The notes beneath the pieces were generated by a model. That model saw nothing but the letters and a program-made list of their open reading frames with translations. It searched no databases and was not told the DNA's origin. Shown piece by piece: positions 52,236 to 61,402 of a stretch of 64,000 nt of DNA. Where the stretch lies: contig CAJUIS010000010.1 of NCBI GenBank assembly GCA_910586645.1, forward strand, positions 1-64,000. The letters are read 5' to 3'. The DNA comes from an uncultured Lachnospiraceae bacterium (GTDB lineage Bacteria; Bacillota; Clostridia; Lachnospirales; Lachnospiraceae). Every line of letters starts with the position of its first letter. Within the stretch, counting starts at the first letter, position 1. The position numbers and the translations under genes were made by a program.

Positions 52236-53048
52236 ATGGGCAAATTAAATGTTGCAATTGCGGACGATAATGAAAGAATGCTGCGGTTATTGGGAGATAT
52301 CATCCGCACAGACGAGGAACTGGAGGTAGTCGGCACGGCGAAAGATGGAGAAGAAGCCTGTAAAATGATAAAAGATAAAGAACCCGATGTGGTCTTGTTG
52401 GATATTGTAATGCCAAAATTGGATGGACTTGGGGTTTTGGATAAGGTGAACCATGATTTAAGTATAAAAAAGCATCCGACTTTTATTATGATCAGCGCGA
52501 TTGGAAATGAAAAAATTACAGAGGAGGCATTTTCGTCCGGCGCGAATTACTATATTATGAAGCCTTTTGATAACGATATGGTCATAAAACAAATCAAACA
52601 GGCAAGGAGGAAAAGTGAAGAGCCGGTAAAAAACAGTGAGATACGAAAAGTCAGCGCATATGAGAAAAAAGAAGAAAAGGAGCCAAGGAATTTAGAATCG
52701 GATGTAACAGGGATTATACACGAAATCGGAGTGCCGGCGCATATTAAGGGATATCAGTATTTAAGAGAAGCGATTATGATGTCTGTAGATGAGATTGAGA
52801 TGCTGAATTCCATTACAAAAATTCTCTATCCTACAATTGCAAAAAAGTATCAGACGACCCCAAGCAGAGTGGAACGGGCAATCCGCCATGCGATTGAAGT
52901 GGCATGGAGCAGGGGGAAAATGGATACGATTGATGATTTGTTCGGCTATACGATCAACAACGGAAAAGGAAAGCCGACTAATTCGGAATTTATTGCGCTG
53001 ATTGCGGATAAAATTCGCTTGAATTATAAACATAATATAGAATTTTAG
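52236..53048 (+). CDS. spo0A: sporulation master regulator Spo0A
   Basis: A 270-residue response regulator that starts sporulation when phosphorylated. The receiver domain has the acidic pair Asp10/Asp11, phosphorylation site Asp56 (LLDIVMP) and Lys in MKPFDND. The C-terminal DNA-binding domain shows the Spo0A signatures GVPAHIKGYQYLREAI and TPSRVERAIRHAIEVAWSRG. It is usually next to spoIVB in clostridia; here its neighbours are ilvA and glgA. Its presence marks a spore-former or a close relative. Confidence 0.96.
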   Translation: MGKLNVAIADDNERMLRLLGDIIRTDEELEVVGTAKDGEEACKMIKDKEPDVVLLDIVMPKLDGLGVLDKVNHDLSIKKHPTFIMISAIGNEKITEEAFSSGANYYIMKPFDNDMVIKQIKQARRKSEEPVKNSEIRKVSAYEKKEEKEPRNLESDVTGIIHEIGVPAHIKGYQYLREAIMMSVDEIEMLNSITKILYPTIAKKYQTTPSRVERAIRHAIEVAWSRGKMDTIDDLFGYTINNGKGKPTNSEFIALIADKIRLNYKHNIEF

Positions 53049-53051
53049 AGC

Positions 53052-53080
53052 TTTTTATTACAGAAAAAATAGAGTATAAT
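53052..53080 (+). promoter_or_regulatory. possible promoter of glgA
   Basis: TATAAT at 53075-53080 with a weak TTTTTA at 53052-53057, 17 bp apart, in the 67-bp gap after spo0A. glgA could also be read from the spo0A promoter. Confidence 0.4.
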
Positions 53081-53115
53081 AGGTCTATCATTTGGAGTAT
53101 GGGAGGTCTATTGAT

Positions 53116-54570
53116 ATGAAAAAAATACTATTTGCATCTTCGGAGGCAGTGCCGTTTATCAAGACGGGGGGACTTGCGGATGTAGTTGGATCGCTGCCGA
53201 AGAATTTTCCTTCCGGTAAATATGATGTGAGGGTGATTCTTCCAAAGTATGCATGCATGGATAAGCGTTTTCTGAAAGATTTAACGCCGGTTACGGAATT
53301 TTATGCGGAACTGGGCTGGAGAAAACAATATGCGGGTATTTTAAAAGCCGAAGCGGACGGCATACAGTACTATTTTGTAGACAACGAGTATTATTTTGCG
53401 GGGGACAGGCCCTATGGGGAGATTTATCAGGATGTTGAAAAATTTGCATTTTTCTCAAAGGCTGTGCTTGACGCTCTGGACAAAATTGATTTCTTTCCGG
53501 ATATCATTCACTGCAATGACTGGCAGACAGGTCTGATTCCTGTATTTCTGGAAAAAATCTATCGCAAAAAAGAAAAATACAGAAATATCCGCACTGTATT
53601 TTCAATTCATAACATCCGTTTTCAGGGAAGATGGAAAATGAACGAGGTCAGAGACGTCACGGGACTTTCCGGTGAAGTTTTCACGCCGGAAGGGATGGAA
53701 TCTTATGGAGAGGCGAATTATTTAAAAGGAGGAATCGTTTACGCAGACGCGGTGACGACCGTCAGCAAATCCTATGCGATGGAAATTATGACGCCGGAGG
53801 GAGGAGAAGGACTGGACGGTGTGCTGCGCAAATATGCTTTTAAATTATTCGGAATTGCAAACGGCCTGGATTACGATATTTACAATCCCAAAAAAGACGC
53901 GTACATTCCGTTTCGTTTTCATACGTCGGACGTTATGAAAAAGAAACCAAAAAATAAAGAAAAGCTCCAGGAAAAGATGGGGCTGCCAAAACATCCGGAT
54001 GCATTTCTGATTGGAATGGTATCAAGGATGTCGGATCAGAAAGGATTTGATCTTGTGGCCTGCATTTTGGAGAAAATTCTTTCCACAGAAAACGTGCAGT
54101 TTGCAGTTTTGGGAACCGGAGAAGAACGTTATGAAAATATGTTCCGTTATTTTGCGGAGAAGTATCCGGATAAATTATCTGCAAATATCAGTTATTCCGA
54201 AAACATAGCGCATTTGATTTACGCGGGCGCAGACGCATTTTTGATGCCGTCGTTATTTGAACCCTGCGGGCTGACGCAGTTAATCGCATTGCGGTACGGC
54301 ACAGTTCCAATTGTACGTGAGACGGGAGGGTTAAAAGACACAGTAGAGCCTTACAATAAGTTTACTCAGGAGGGAACCGGATTTTCCTTTGCCAATTACG
54401 ACGCGGAGGAGCTGGCGGACAGGATACATACAGCCAGAGAACTTTATGACACGCAGAAATCCTGCTGGAAAGGGATTATGATTCGGGGAATGAAAAAGAA
54501 TTTTTCCTGGAAAAGTTCCGTGGAAGAGTATGAAAAGCTCTATGAAAGCGTCTGTCAGATTAAAATGTAA
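53116..54570 (+). CDS. glgA: glycogen synthase
   Basis: A 484-residue GT5 enzyme adding glucose from ADP-glucose to glycogen. The N-terminal ADP-glucose loop is KTGGLADVVGSLP, the middle shows HCNDWQTGLIP and SIHNIRFQG, and the C-terminal site is PSLFEPCGLTQLIALRYGTVPIV, read in two pieces. The start at 53116 follows GGAGG. It lies 67 bp after spo0A, and its end overlaps the convergent DUF5688 gene by 11 bp. Confidence 0.95.
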   Translation: MKKILFASSEAVPFIKTGGLADVVGSLPKNFPSGKYDVRVILPKYACMDKRFLKDLTPVTEFYAELGWRKQYAGILKAEADGIQYYFVDNEYYFAGDRPYGEIYQDVEKFAFFSKAVLDALDKIDFFPDIIHCNDWQTGLIPVFLEKIYRKKEKYRNIRTVFSIHNIRFQGRWKMNEVRDVTGLSGEVFTPEGMESYGEANYLKGGIVYADAVTTVSKSYAMEIMTPEGGEGLDGVLRKYAFKLFGIANGLDYDIYNPKKDAYIPFRFHTSDVMKKKPKNKEKLQEKMGLPKHPDAFLIGMVSRMSDQKGFDLVACILEKILSTENVQFAVLGTGEERYENMFRYFAEKYPDKLSANISYSENIAHLIYAGADAFLMPSLFEPCGLTQLIALRYGTVPIVRETGGLKDTVEPYNKFTQEGTGFSFANYDAEELADRIHTARELYDTQKSCWKGIMIRGMKKNFSWKSSVEEYEKLYESVCQIKM

Positions 54571-55459
54571 GAAATCCGAAAGCCCGTTCAAAGACATAGA
54601 CATGGTCTGAAAGAACTTCTTCTTTCAGAAGCTGGGAAGCGTTTACTTCCTGTATGATTTTGTTTAAGCCGGAGGCGTGAACGGAGGGGGTTTTGGGAAG
54701 AAGCAGCGCTTCATGGACGCTGCTTGGAATAATATAAAAATCAGATCCGGATGACTCGGCAAAATAAGAAAGCACATTTGGATAGAGAAGGCAGGAAGCG
54801 CCATAGAGTTTCTCCGTATTTGAAAGAACATATATTTTCTGGCTGTCCTCTGCGCCGTTTGCATTGTCCGGAAACAGGCGCAGGCCGGGACACAGGGACT
54901 TTAAAGTATCCTCCATACTCTTCAGCTCATAGGGAAGCAGTATGGGGGTATTTTTTACGGCAAGCTCATAGAGAGAGTCAGCGGTTAAGTTCCAGAAATC
55001 CAGGTGGTGATTGTGGATTAAAATAGAGGCGTTGCCGTCTGCCATATCCGGCAGATAACAGCAGAATACAATTGCCAGGTCCAGAAAACGAAAATGCGGA
55101 ACGTCCTTTAAAAGCTCTGTGTTTTCCCTGTGGCTGATTAATTTGTAAATAACGCGGAATTTGATTTTTTCGTAGTCGGTAAAAAAAGAAAGATCCATGC
55201 TGACGGCAGGAAGATTGGAACGATAAGATGCGATGATATCATCCAGGATGTCTGACAGAGATTTTCCTGCAAGATAATCTTCGTAATAATAATTCAGGTA
55301 AAGGGTGGGAGCCAGGTTTGTGGAACGATCCTGGATTGTCAGCCCGTCCAGTATAGTGTCGTTGTTTTTTATAATCGGCTGTAAAGATACAGAGGCGCTG
55401 TTTCCAAAATATGTCTGAATGGAATCAAGGGCCGAAGATTTAAATGTTTCGTAATTCAT
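54560..55459 (-). CDS. DUF5688 family protein
   Basis: A 299-residue soluble protein. The N-terminus (MNYETFKSSALDSIQTYFG) and the repeated hydrophobic strands, with a NHHLDFWN block in the middle, match DUF5688, a family common in Lachnospiraceae and often present in several copies per genome. Function unknown; phage or defence links have not been shown here. The start at 55459 follows AAAGGAG. It overlaps the 3' end of glgA on the other strand. Confidence 0.78.
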   Translation of the reverse strand: MNYETFKSSALDSIQTYFGNSASVSLQPIIKNNDTILDGLTIQDRSTNLAPTLYLNYYYEDYLAGKSLSDILDDIIASYRSNLPAVSMDLSFFTDYEKIKFRVIYKLISHRENTELLKDVPHFRFLDLAIVFCCYLPDMADGNASILIHNHHLDFWNLTADSLYELAVKNTPILLPYELKSMEDTLKSLCPGLRLFPDNANGAEDSQKIYVLSNTEKLYGASCLLYPNVLSYFAESSGSDFYIIPSSVHEALLLPKTPSVHASGLNKIIQEVNASQLLKEEVLSDHVYVFERAFGFLTF

Positions 55460-55565
55460 TTGATAACTCCTTTTGTCTGGGAGGGATTTTTGCACGATGA
55501 TCTATTTGACCGGACAGGTCTGGAATAAAAGATAAAAGAAAATGACGCGTTCGCTGCGTTTGTTT

Positions 55566-55594
55566 AATATAACATTTTTTTGCATAAAATGCAA
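55566..55594 (-). promoter_or_regulatory. promoter of the DUF5688 gene
   Basis: On the minus strand TTGCAT (55594-55589), 17-bp spacer and TATATT (55571-55566), with TGT before the -10. Confidence 0.65.
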
Positions 55595-55616
55595 GAGTTA
55601 AATTTGTTTTTTGTTG

Positions 55617-55663
55617 AAAAACCTCCTGTAAGCGCAGGAAAAGCCTTTGCGCCTTACAGGAGG
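55617..55663 (-). terminator. terminator of the pot operon
   Basis: CCTCCTGTAAGCGCA (55622-55636) pairs with TGCGCCTTACAGGAGG (55648-55663) with one bulged base, 15 pairs around an 11-base loop. On the minus strand the hairpin is followed by TTTTT (55621-55617). Confidence 0.85.
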
Positions 55664-55682
55664 AACAGAATATTCTTTTGTT

Positions 55683-56738
55683 TTAATCTGATTTCAATGC
55701 TTTCCACAACTGGTTATAGAGATCTGTGCCAGCTTCGTCCAGGCTGACATAAACTTCGCAGTTATCTATTGTAGCCTGATCCGGAAAAATGGTTGTGTCA
55801 TTTTTCACGGATTCCTCCAGACTGTCATATACGGCCTTGTTTGGAGTTGCATAGTATACGTAGTCGAAATTCATTTTTGCAATGTCCTCCCTGCACAGGA
55901 AATCCAGGAATTTTTCTGCATTTTCCTGGTTTTTACAGGTTTTTGGAAGGAACCAGGAATCGATCCAGAGATTTGAGCCTTCTTCTGGCACACTGTATGC
56001 AAGATTGTCCGCAAGGGACTGGGCATAGGCGGCTTCCCCGGAATAGACAACGGAAAGAGACGCGTTTCCCGCGGCCATTTCATCTCCTGTTTCATCGACA
56101 AAATATGCATAGATCAGAGGCTTTTGCTCCAGAAGCATGGAAAGCGCTTCATCCAGCTCTTTTTCATCCGTTGTATTTAAGGAATAGCCAAGCCGTTTCA
56201 GAGGGACTAAAAAGCAGTCCCGGACGCTGTTTTCCATAATGATTTTTCCCTCATACTGGCTGTCCCAGAGAATATCCCAGGAGTTTGTTTTTTCCGCATC
56301 CACTTCGTCTGTGTTATAAAGGATGCCTACGGTGCCGTAAAAATAAGGCAGGGTGTAATTGTGCTGCGGATCAAAAGAGGCGGAAGCGTCAATGATTTTG
56401 GGATCTATATTTTGGTATTCTTTGAGGTTGTCGTGGTTCATTTCAAGAACTTCGCCTTCTTCAATCAGCTTCTGAATCATGTAATCGGAAGTGCAGAGCA
56501 GATCATAGTCAATGGATCCTGCTTTGTATTTCGTATACATTTCCTCCGGGCTTTCGTATTCTTCGTATTCCACATGGATGCCTGTTTCCTCTTCAAACAT
56601 TTTCAGCGCTTCCGGATCAAAATATTTCCCGTAGTTTAATACGGTTAAAGTTTCCTTGCTGCTGTTTGCGTTCTGGCACCCTGCAAGGGAACAGGCAAAA
56701 ATAAGCAGCGCGCCGGGTAATAAAAATTTCTTTTTCAT
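55683..56738 (-). CDS. potD: spermidine/putrescine-binding lipoprotein PotD
   Basis: A 351-residue ABC substrate-binding lipoprotein. Residues 1-21 are a signal with lipobox LAGC. LTVLNYGKYFDPE and YDLLCTSDYMIQKL are typical of polyamine-binding proteins, and acidic residues expected for the amine pocket are present (for example the DYDLLC and WIDSWFLP blocks). It is the last gene of the operon, 34 bp after potC. Confidence 0.92.
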   Translation of the reverse strand: MKKKFLLPGALLIFACSLAGCQNANSSKETLTVLNYGKYFDPEALKMFEEETGIHVEYEEYESPEEMYTKYKAGSIDYDLLCTSDYMIQKLIEEGEVLEMNHDNLKEYQNIDPKIIDASASFDPQHNYTLPYFYGTVGILYNTDEVDAEKTNSWDILWDSQYEGKIIMENSVRDCFLVPLKRLGYSLNTTDEKELDEALSMLLEQKPLIYAYFVDETGDEMAAGNASLSVVYSGEAAYAQSLADNLAYSVPEEGSNLWIDSWFLPKTCKNQENAEKFLDFLCREDIAKMNFDYVYYATPNKAVYDSLEESVKNDTTIFPDQATIDNCEVYVSLDEAGTDLYNQLWKALKSD

Positions 56739-56772
56739 AGTGAGTCTCCTTTCGTGGATGCACCGGGTGCAT

Positions 56773-57552
56773 TTAATTGTTTATCTCATGTTTTCTGGAA
56801 GAGCGGAAGTTCATAAGCAAAAGCAAAAGCAGGGCAATTCCAAATAAAATTGTGGACAGGGCGTACATTTCCGGCCGGATCCCTTTGCGAAGCTCCGTAT
56901 AAAGCATAGTGGAGAGCGTATTGACGCCGGCTCCTTTGGTAAAATAGGTGATGGAAAAATCGTCTAAAGACATTGTAACAGCCATAAGGAAGCCGGAAAA
57001 TACGCCGGGCGCAATGTCCGGCCATACGATTTTATAAAAAGCATAGGCGGGCGTCGCTCCAAGGTCAAGGGCCGCTTCATAGGCTGCTTTGCTGGTTGCG
57101 TTCAGCCGCGGAAGCACATTTAAAATGACATAGGGAATGTCAAATGTAAGATGGGCGATCAGTACAGTGGAAAAGCCCAGCTTGGTAAAACGGACAAACA
57201 GCAGCATCATGGAAATGCCGGTTACAATATCGGCGTTCAGCAGAGGGATGTTTGTCGCTCCAATCAGGATGGTTTTTCCTCTGCGCCGCATGGCCTGGAT
57301 TCCGATTGCCGCCAAAGTTCCTATGATAGTCGCAAGAACGGAGGCGGTCAGCGTAATCTGGACGGTCATAAGAAACGCTTCCATAATCGTTTCGTTTTGA
57401 AAGAGGGCGGCATACCACTGGAAAGTAAAGCCTCCCCATGTGACTCTGGATTTGGAGTTATTAAAGGACAGGGCAATCAGTACCAGAATCGGAAGGTACA
57501 GAAAGAGAAATATTATGGCAAGATAAAGCCTGCCCGCGTATTTTTTTACCAT
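56773..57552 (-). CDS. potC: polyamine ABC transporter permease PotC
   Basis: A 259-residue permease with about six membrane helices and the cytoplasmic EAA loop AALDLGATPAYAFYKIVWPDI that contacts the ATPase. The N-terminal YLPILVLIALSFNNS pattern is typical of PotC. Its start overlaps the end of potB by seven bases. Confidence 0.93.
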   Translation of the reverse strand: MVKKYAGRLYLAIIFLFLYLPILVLIALSFNNSKSRVTWGGFTFQWYAALFQNETIMEAFLMTVQITLTASVLATIIGTLAAIGIQAMRRRGKTILIGATNIPLLNADIVTGISMMLLFVRFTKLGFSTVLIAHLTFDIPYVILNVLPRLNATSKAAYEAALDLGATPAYAFYKIVWPDIAPGVFSGFLMAVTMSLDDFSITYFTKGAGVNTLSTMLYTELRKGIRPEMYALSTILFGIALLLLLLMNFRSSRKHEINN

Positions 57553-58370
57553 ACTGCAGCTCCCTCCCCGTCTTTATTGTGTGAATTCATAAAAGCCATA
57601 CTTGCAATGACAAATATCATCAGGACAATGGACAGTCCGCTGCCCATGTTCCAGTTCATATTCTGCATAAACTCCTGTTCGATAACATTTCCAATCAGGA
57701 GGACTTTGCCGCCTCCTAAAAGGTTTGAGATGACAAAGGAAGTCAGCGCAGGAACAAAGACCATAATGATTCCGCTCAATACGCCGGAGACGGTAAGCGG
57801 AAGGATGATTCTAAAAAACACCTGAATCCGGTTTGCTCCAAGATCCCTTGCCGCATCAATCACATCCGTTCCGATTCGTCCCATGGCATTGTAAATCGGC
57901 AGGATCATAAACGGCAGAAAGTCGTATACCATGCCGAATACAACGGCGGAGGGCGTATTTAAAAGCGAAATTTTCGGCAGGCCGAACGATTCTAAAACCG
58001 CGTTAAAAATACCGTTGTTGGAGAGCAGAAGCTGCCATGCCAAAATGCGGAGCATAAAATTCATCCACATGGGAAGCACAAAAATAAATACGACAAAGCT
58101 CTGCCGTTTTAAGTGCAGGCCGTTTAAAATCATAGCCAGCGGATAAGATAAGAGCAGGCAGAAAACGGTGCAGATTAAAGCAAGCTTTAATGAGAGCAGA
58201 AGCGCTTTCATATGGATTGGCTCTGTAATGGCAGAAATATTTGAAAAAGTGAAACTGCCGGAAGAGTCTGTGATACCGTAATAAAAAATCATTAAGACAG
58301 GCAGTATGATAAATCCGATAATCCATACAATGTACGGACCGCACAGAAACTGCCGTTTCAGTTTAAGCAT
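57546..58370 (-). CDS. potB: polyamine ABC transporter permease PotB
   Basis: A 274-residue permease with six membrane helices and the EAA loop AARDLGANRIQVFFRIILPL. The start chosen at 58370 (MLKLKRQFL) follows GGTGG by six bases and overlaps potA by eight bases; a longer form from 58394 is possible. PotB and PotC form the membrane channel. Confidence 0.9.
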   Translation of the reverse strand: MLKLKRQFLCGPYIVWIIGFIILPVLMIFYYGITDSSGSFTFSNISAITEPIHMKALLLSLKLALICTVFCLLLSYPLAMILNGLHLKRQSFVVFIFVLPMWMNFMLRILAWQLLLSNNGIFNAVLESFGLPKISLLNTPSAVVFGMVYDFLPFMILPIYNAMGRIGTDVIDAARDLGANRIQVFFRIILPLTVSGVLSGIIMVFVPALTSFVISNLLGGGKVLLIGNVIEQEFMQNMNWNMGSGLSIVLMIFVIASMAFMNSHNKDGEGAAVW

Positions 58371-59436
58371 CAGGTTCCACCGCCTTTTCATCATTGGATT
58401 CCGGCTTGTTCATAATCTGAATGTTAAATGGGATTACCTGGATTCCGACATGCGCGCCGACCGGGAACATCTTTGTCGTATGTACCAGCCAGTCATAACC
58501 GTTTGCGCAGACTTCAATTTCATAGTGGACGCCTTTAAAAATAATGGAAACGACGTCTCCTTCCATAAATCCGTTCGCAGGATCTGACAATTCCACATCT
58601 TCCGGGCGGATGACAACGTCAACGGGCCTGTTTTTTCCAAAACCGGTATCTACGCACGGAATTTTTGTCCCCAGGATTTCAACCAGCCTATCCTCGATCA
58701 TGGTGCCGTCAATAATATTGCTGTCTCCGATAAAATCAGCGACAAAAGCATTGGTCGGTTCATTATAAATATCTTCCGGGGAACCGATCTGCTGGATATA
58801 GCCCTGGTTCATAACAACAATTGTGTCGGACATGGTAAGAGCTTCTTCCTGATCGTGGGTAACATAGACGAAAGTAATGCCAAGTTCTTCTTTTAACCGG
58901 ATCAGCTCATACTGCATATCCTGCCTGAGCTTTAAATCCAGCGCGCCAAGCGGTTCGTCCAAAAGCAGGACTTTCGGTTCGTTTACAATTGCCCTTGCAA
59001 TGGCGATGCGCTGCTGCTGGCCGCCGCTTAGAGAGTCTGTGCTGCGGTTTTCATAGCCGTTTAGATTGACAAGTTTTAAGGCGTATTTGATTTTATCTTC
59101 AATATAGGATTTGCTTTTTTTTCTGATTTTCAAACCGAACGCGATGTTTTCCGCAATGGACATATGCGGGAACAAAGCGTATTTTTGAAATACGGTATTT
59201 AACTTCCGTTCATTGGGCGGAAGCGCGGTAATGTCTGTCCCGTCAAAAAAGATCTGTCCGGCGTCCGGCGTTTCAAACCCGCCCAGCAGGCGGAGCGTCG
59301 TTGTTTTTCCGCAGCCGGAAGGGCCAAGAAGCGTCAGAAATTCATTTTCCCGTATCTTTAAGTCCAAATCATCTAAAATCAGACTGCCGTCATACGATTT
59401 TGAAATATGTGAAAGATGAATGAAGTCTTTTTCCAT
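58363..59436 (-). CDS. potA: polyamine ABC transporter ATPase PotA
   Basis: A 357-residue ABC ATPase: Walker A GPSGCGKTT (about 38-46), signature LSGGQQQRIAIARA, Walker B LLLDEPLGALD, His switch VTHDQEEAL, and a C-terminal TOBE domain of about 100 residues. AAGGAGG precedes it. It energises polyamine import and follows its regulator by 27 bp. Confidence 0.93.
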   Translation of the reverse strand: MEKDFIHLSHISKSYDGSLILDDLDLKIRENEFLTLLGPSGCGKTTTLRLLGGFETPDAGQIFFDGTDITALPPNERKLNTVFQKYALFPHMSIAENIAFGLKIRKKSKSYIEDKIKYALKLVNLNGYENRSTDSLSGGQQQRIAIARAIVNEPKVLLLDEPLGALDLKLRQDMQYELIRLKEELGITFVYVTHDQEEALTMSDTIVVMNQGYIQQIGSPEDIYNEPTNAFVADFIGDSNIIDGTMIEDRLVEILGTKIPCVDTGFGKNRPVDVVIRPEDVELSDPANGFMEGDVVSIIFKGVHYEIEVCANGYDWLVHTTKMFPVGAHVGIQVIPFNIQIMNKPESNDEKAVEPDA

Positions 59437-59463
59437 TTGTAAGCCTCCTTATGTAAAACAGTT

Positions 59464-60003
59464 TCAAAAACTTGGGGGTGTGGTAATCCAGAGGACAACC
59501 GCGTCGTATTTGCCCGGATTTTCCAGGCGGTGTTTTTTGGTGGAAGGAAAAGCAAAGGACTCTCCGGTATGAAGCGTATATTTTTGCGTGCCGAACAGAA
59601 GCTTTACCGTTCCTTTCAGCACATAGCCAAATTCTTCTCCTTCATGGGGAAGAAGTTCCTCCGAAACGCCGCCGGGCTTTAAAGTAAGGCGTATGGGTTC
59701 CATGGAGTTCTTCTGTGCATTGGGAATAACCCATTCGACAACAGTATGCCGCTCTTCGTCTATTTTTTCAAAATAGTCCTCATTTTTAAAAACAATCTGC
59801 TCCGGACCCGATTCTGCAAAAAATTCCGCCGGCGTAGTGCCAAGGCACTGAATAATGTCCAGAAGAGTGCTGACAGACGGTGTGTTCTGATTGCGCTCAA
59901 GCTGGGAAATAAAGCCTTTTGTCAGTTCTGCGCGGTCGGCAAGTTCCTGCTGGGTCAGACCATAGAAAACCCGAAGTTCTTTCATTCTTTTTCCAATATC
60001 CAT
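59464..60003 (-). CDS. XRE-cupin transcriptional regulator of the pot operon
   Basis: A 179-residue regulator with an N-terminal helix-turn-helix (residues about 5-60: MKELRVFYGLTQQELADRAE, GFISQLERN) and a C-terminal cupin domain (about 105-178; EGEEFGYVLKGTVKLLFG). This two-domain type, as PuuR in E. coli, senses small ligands such as polyamines. Being the first gene of the potABCD operon, it most likely controls polyamine import by binding the operator-like repeat at 60036-60054. Confidence 0.88.
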   Translation of the reverse strand: MDIGKRMKELRVFYGLTQQELADRAELTKGFISQLERNQNTPSVSTLLDIIQCLGTTPAEFFAESGPEQIVFKNEDYFEKIDEERHTVVEWVIPNAQKNSMEPIRLTLKPGGVSEELLPHEGEEFGYVLKGTVKLLFGTQKYTLHTGESFAFPSTKKHRLENPGKYDAVVLWITTPPSF

Positions 60004-60035
60004 GGCGGACTCCTTTGTCTTGGTGTATTGTTAAT

Positions 60036-60083
60036 AGTAGATTAAAAGTTTACTAATTATAAACAAACTAGAAAATATTGTAA
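60036..60083 (-). promoter_or_regulatory. promoter and operator-like repeat of the pot operon
   Basis: On the minus strand TTACAA (60083-60078), 16-bp spacer and TATAAT (60061-60056). Immediately downstream is the imperfect palindrome AGTAAACTTTTAATCTACT (60054-60036), where a repressor would block transcription. The regulator gene starts at 60003. Confidence 0.6.
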
Positions 60084-60135
60084 CGGAAATAGAAAAAATG
60101 TCAATAGGGATTTTGAAAAAATTTTTAAAAAAGGC

Positions 60136-60168
60136 AAAAAAAGAACTGCCCTAGGGACAGTCCTTTTT
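60136..60168 (-). terminator. terminator after the DUF5050 gene
   Basis: An imperfect hairpin centred on CCCTAGGG (60141-60165) with a T-run on the minus strand (A-run 60136-60142). A T-run also follows on the plus strand, so it can work both ways. Confidence 0.65.
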
Positions 60169-60181
60169 TTGAGGGGAAGCG

Positions 60182-61189
60182 TCAGGGATTGAAAAGGGAA
60201 ACCGATCCGTTTCCTCCCGTAGGGGTCATATAAATGGAGCCTTCCTTCCCGGCTTCACTGAAGTATACGTATTGAGAAGTTACGTTGATATTGGTAAAAT
60301 TGCCCTCCCGAATGACTTTGTAATTGCTGCCGTCTGTCTGGACGCAGCAGAGAGCGGCGTCTCCGTCCAGATTATTTTTCTGGAAATAAATCAGATTTCC
60401 ATAGACATTGTAGGATTCAATCCGATCGCTTACAATCCGGACCGGCTCTGACTGGGAACGGCTAAGTTTTACAAGGGAGTAATTTTGTTCACAGTCCAAA
60501 AAATAGATGTTTTCGTTGTCTGCGGAGGGCATCCAGAAATTCCCGGTGCAGATGGTCTGGGAAGTCCCGGTGGCAGTGTCCATCTGATAGATGTTGTGAT
60601 CTTTTTCAATGCCGTTGTAGTACAGGTACTGTCCGTTTGCGGAGCAGGTAAAATATGGATTTTTATCGACCTGTTCGCACTCAGAGCCGTCAAGCTTGAT
60701 CCGGTAAAGCGTGGAGGCGGTTTCCGTGTCGTAGTGGATGTAGTAAATGTAATTTCCAATCAGTGATGCATAGATCGAAGGGGCGGAGTCCAATATACGG
60801 ACTTTTCCGGTTTTTAAATCATAGCGGCAGAGGCTGTTTGTGTTAAAATGCAGAAAGGCGAACTGGAAATCTTTTGCAACATTATTGCGGACATAGTATA
60901 CATAATTATCGTCTGCATTAATAAAAGAAGCGATGTCTTCACACAGTTTTTCGGTTTCTCCGCTGACAGGATCCATCGAATACAGGTAATGGCTGTCATT
61001 GGGATTGCTGAAATAGACCGTTCCGTTCCGTTCACAGAAAATGCCGTTATTGTAGAGATTGCCGGCTGTATTGCCGTTTACGTAGGAATCGTTCCAGCGC
61101 GTTCTGGATGAAATATAATGAAATACGGCATAACCGGCTATAACCAGAAGGATAAGGCCAGGAATCAAAATTCGTCTTATGTTTTTCAT
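60182..61189 (-). CDS. DUF5050-type membrane-anchored beta-propeller protein
   Basis: A 335-residue protein with one N-terminal membrane helix (about 6-26) and an extracytoplasmic region of repeated units with aromatic strands such as TVYFSNPNDSHYLYSMD, NYIYYIHYD and QYLYYNGIEKDHNIYQMD. The spacing of about 40-45 residues suggests a beta-propeller of the DUF5050 type. It may bind surface polymers or ligands; no catalytic motif is seen. It has its own promoter and terminator. Confidence 0.75.
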   Translation of the reverse strand: MKNIRRILIPGLILLVIAGYAVFHYISSRTRWNDSYVNGNTAGNLYNNGIFCERNGTVYFSNPNDSHYLYSMDPVSGETEKLCEDIASFINADDNYVYYVRNNVAKDFQFAFLHFNTNSLCRYDLKTGKVRILDSAPSIYASLIGNYIYYIHYDTETASTLYRIKLDGSECEQVDKNPYFTCSANGQYLYYNGIEKDHNIYQMDTATGTSQTICTGNFWMPSADNENIYFLDCEQNYSLVKLSRSQSEPVRIVSDRIESYNVYGNLIYFQKNNLDGDAALCCVQTDGSNYKVIREGNFTNINVTSQYVYFSEAGKEGSIYMTPTGGNGSVSLFNP

Positions 61190-61225
61190 AATGCGTCACC
61201 TCTGTCTGAATTTATTGATGCTTCT

Positions 61226-61254
61226 ATTATAGCTTTAATATATAGAACTTGCAA
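61226..61254 (-). promoter_or_regulatory. promoter of the DUF5050 gene
   Basis: On the minus strand TTGCAA (61254-61249), 17-bp spacer and TATAAT (61231-61226). The start codon is at 61189. Confidence 0.7.
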
Positions 61255-61317
61255 GGGCGTCCTTTCATAATTGGAATATTTTTGCAGATGTTTCCATGAA
61301 TTCCTCCGGCGTTGTTC

Positions 61318-61346
61318 TTGCAATATCGGAAGGTTAATGTTAGAAT
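61318..61346 (+). promoter_or_regulatory. promoter of the MBOAT operon
   Basis: TTGCAA (61318-61323), 17-bp spacer, TAGAAT (61341-61346), with TGT before the -10. The MBOAT start is at 61403. Confidence 0.6.
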
Positions 61347-61402
61347 GAAAAGTATATTTTTGACAATAAAATGAAAAAGTTTTTGAAGACGGGGTAAATG
61401 GA

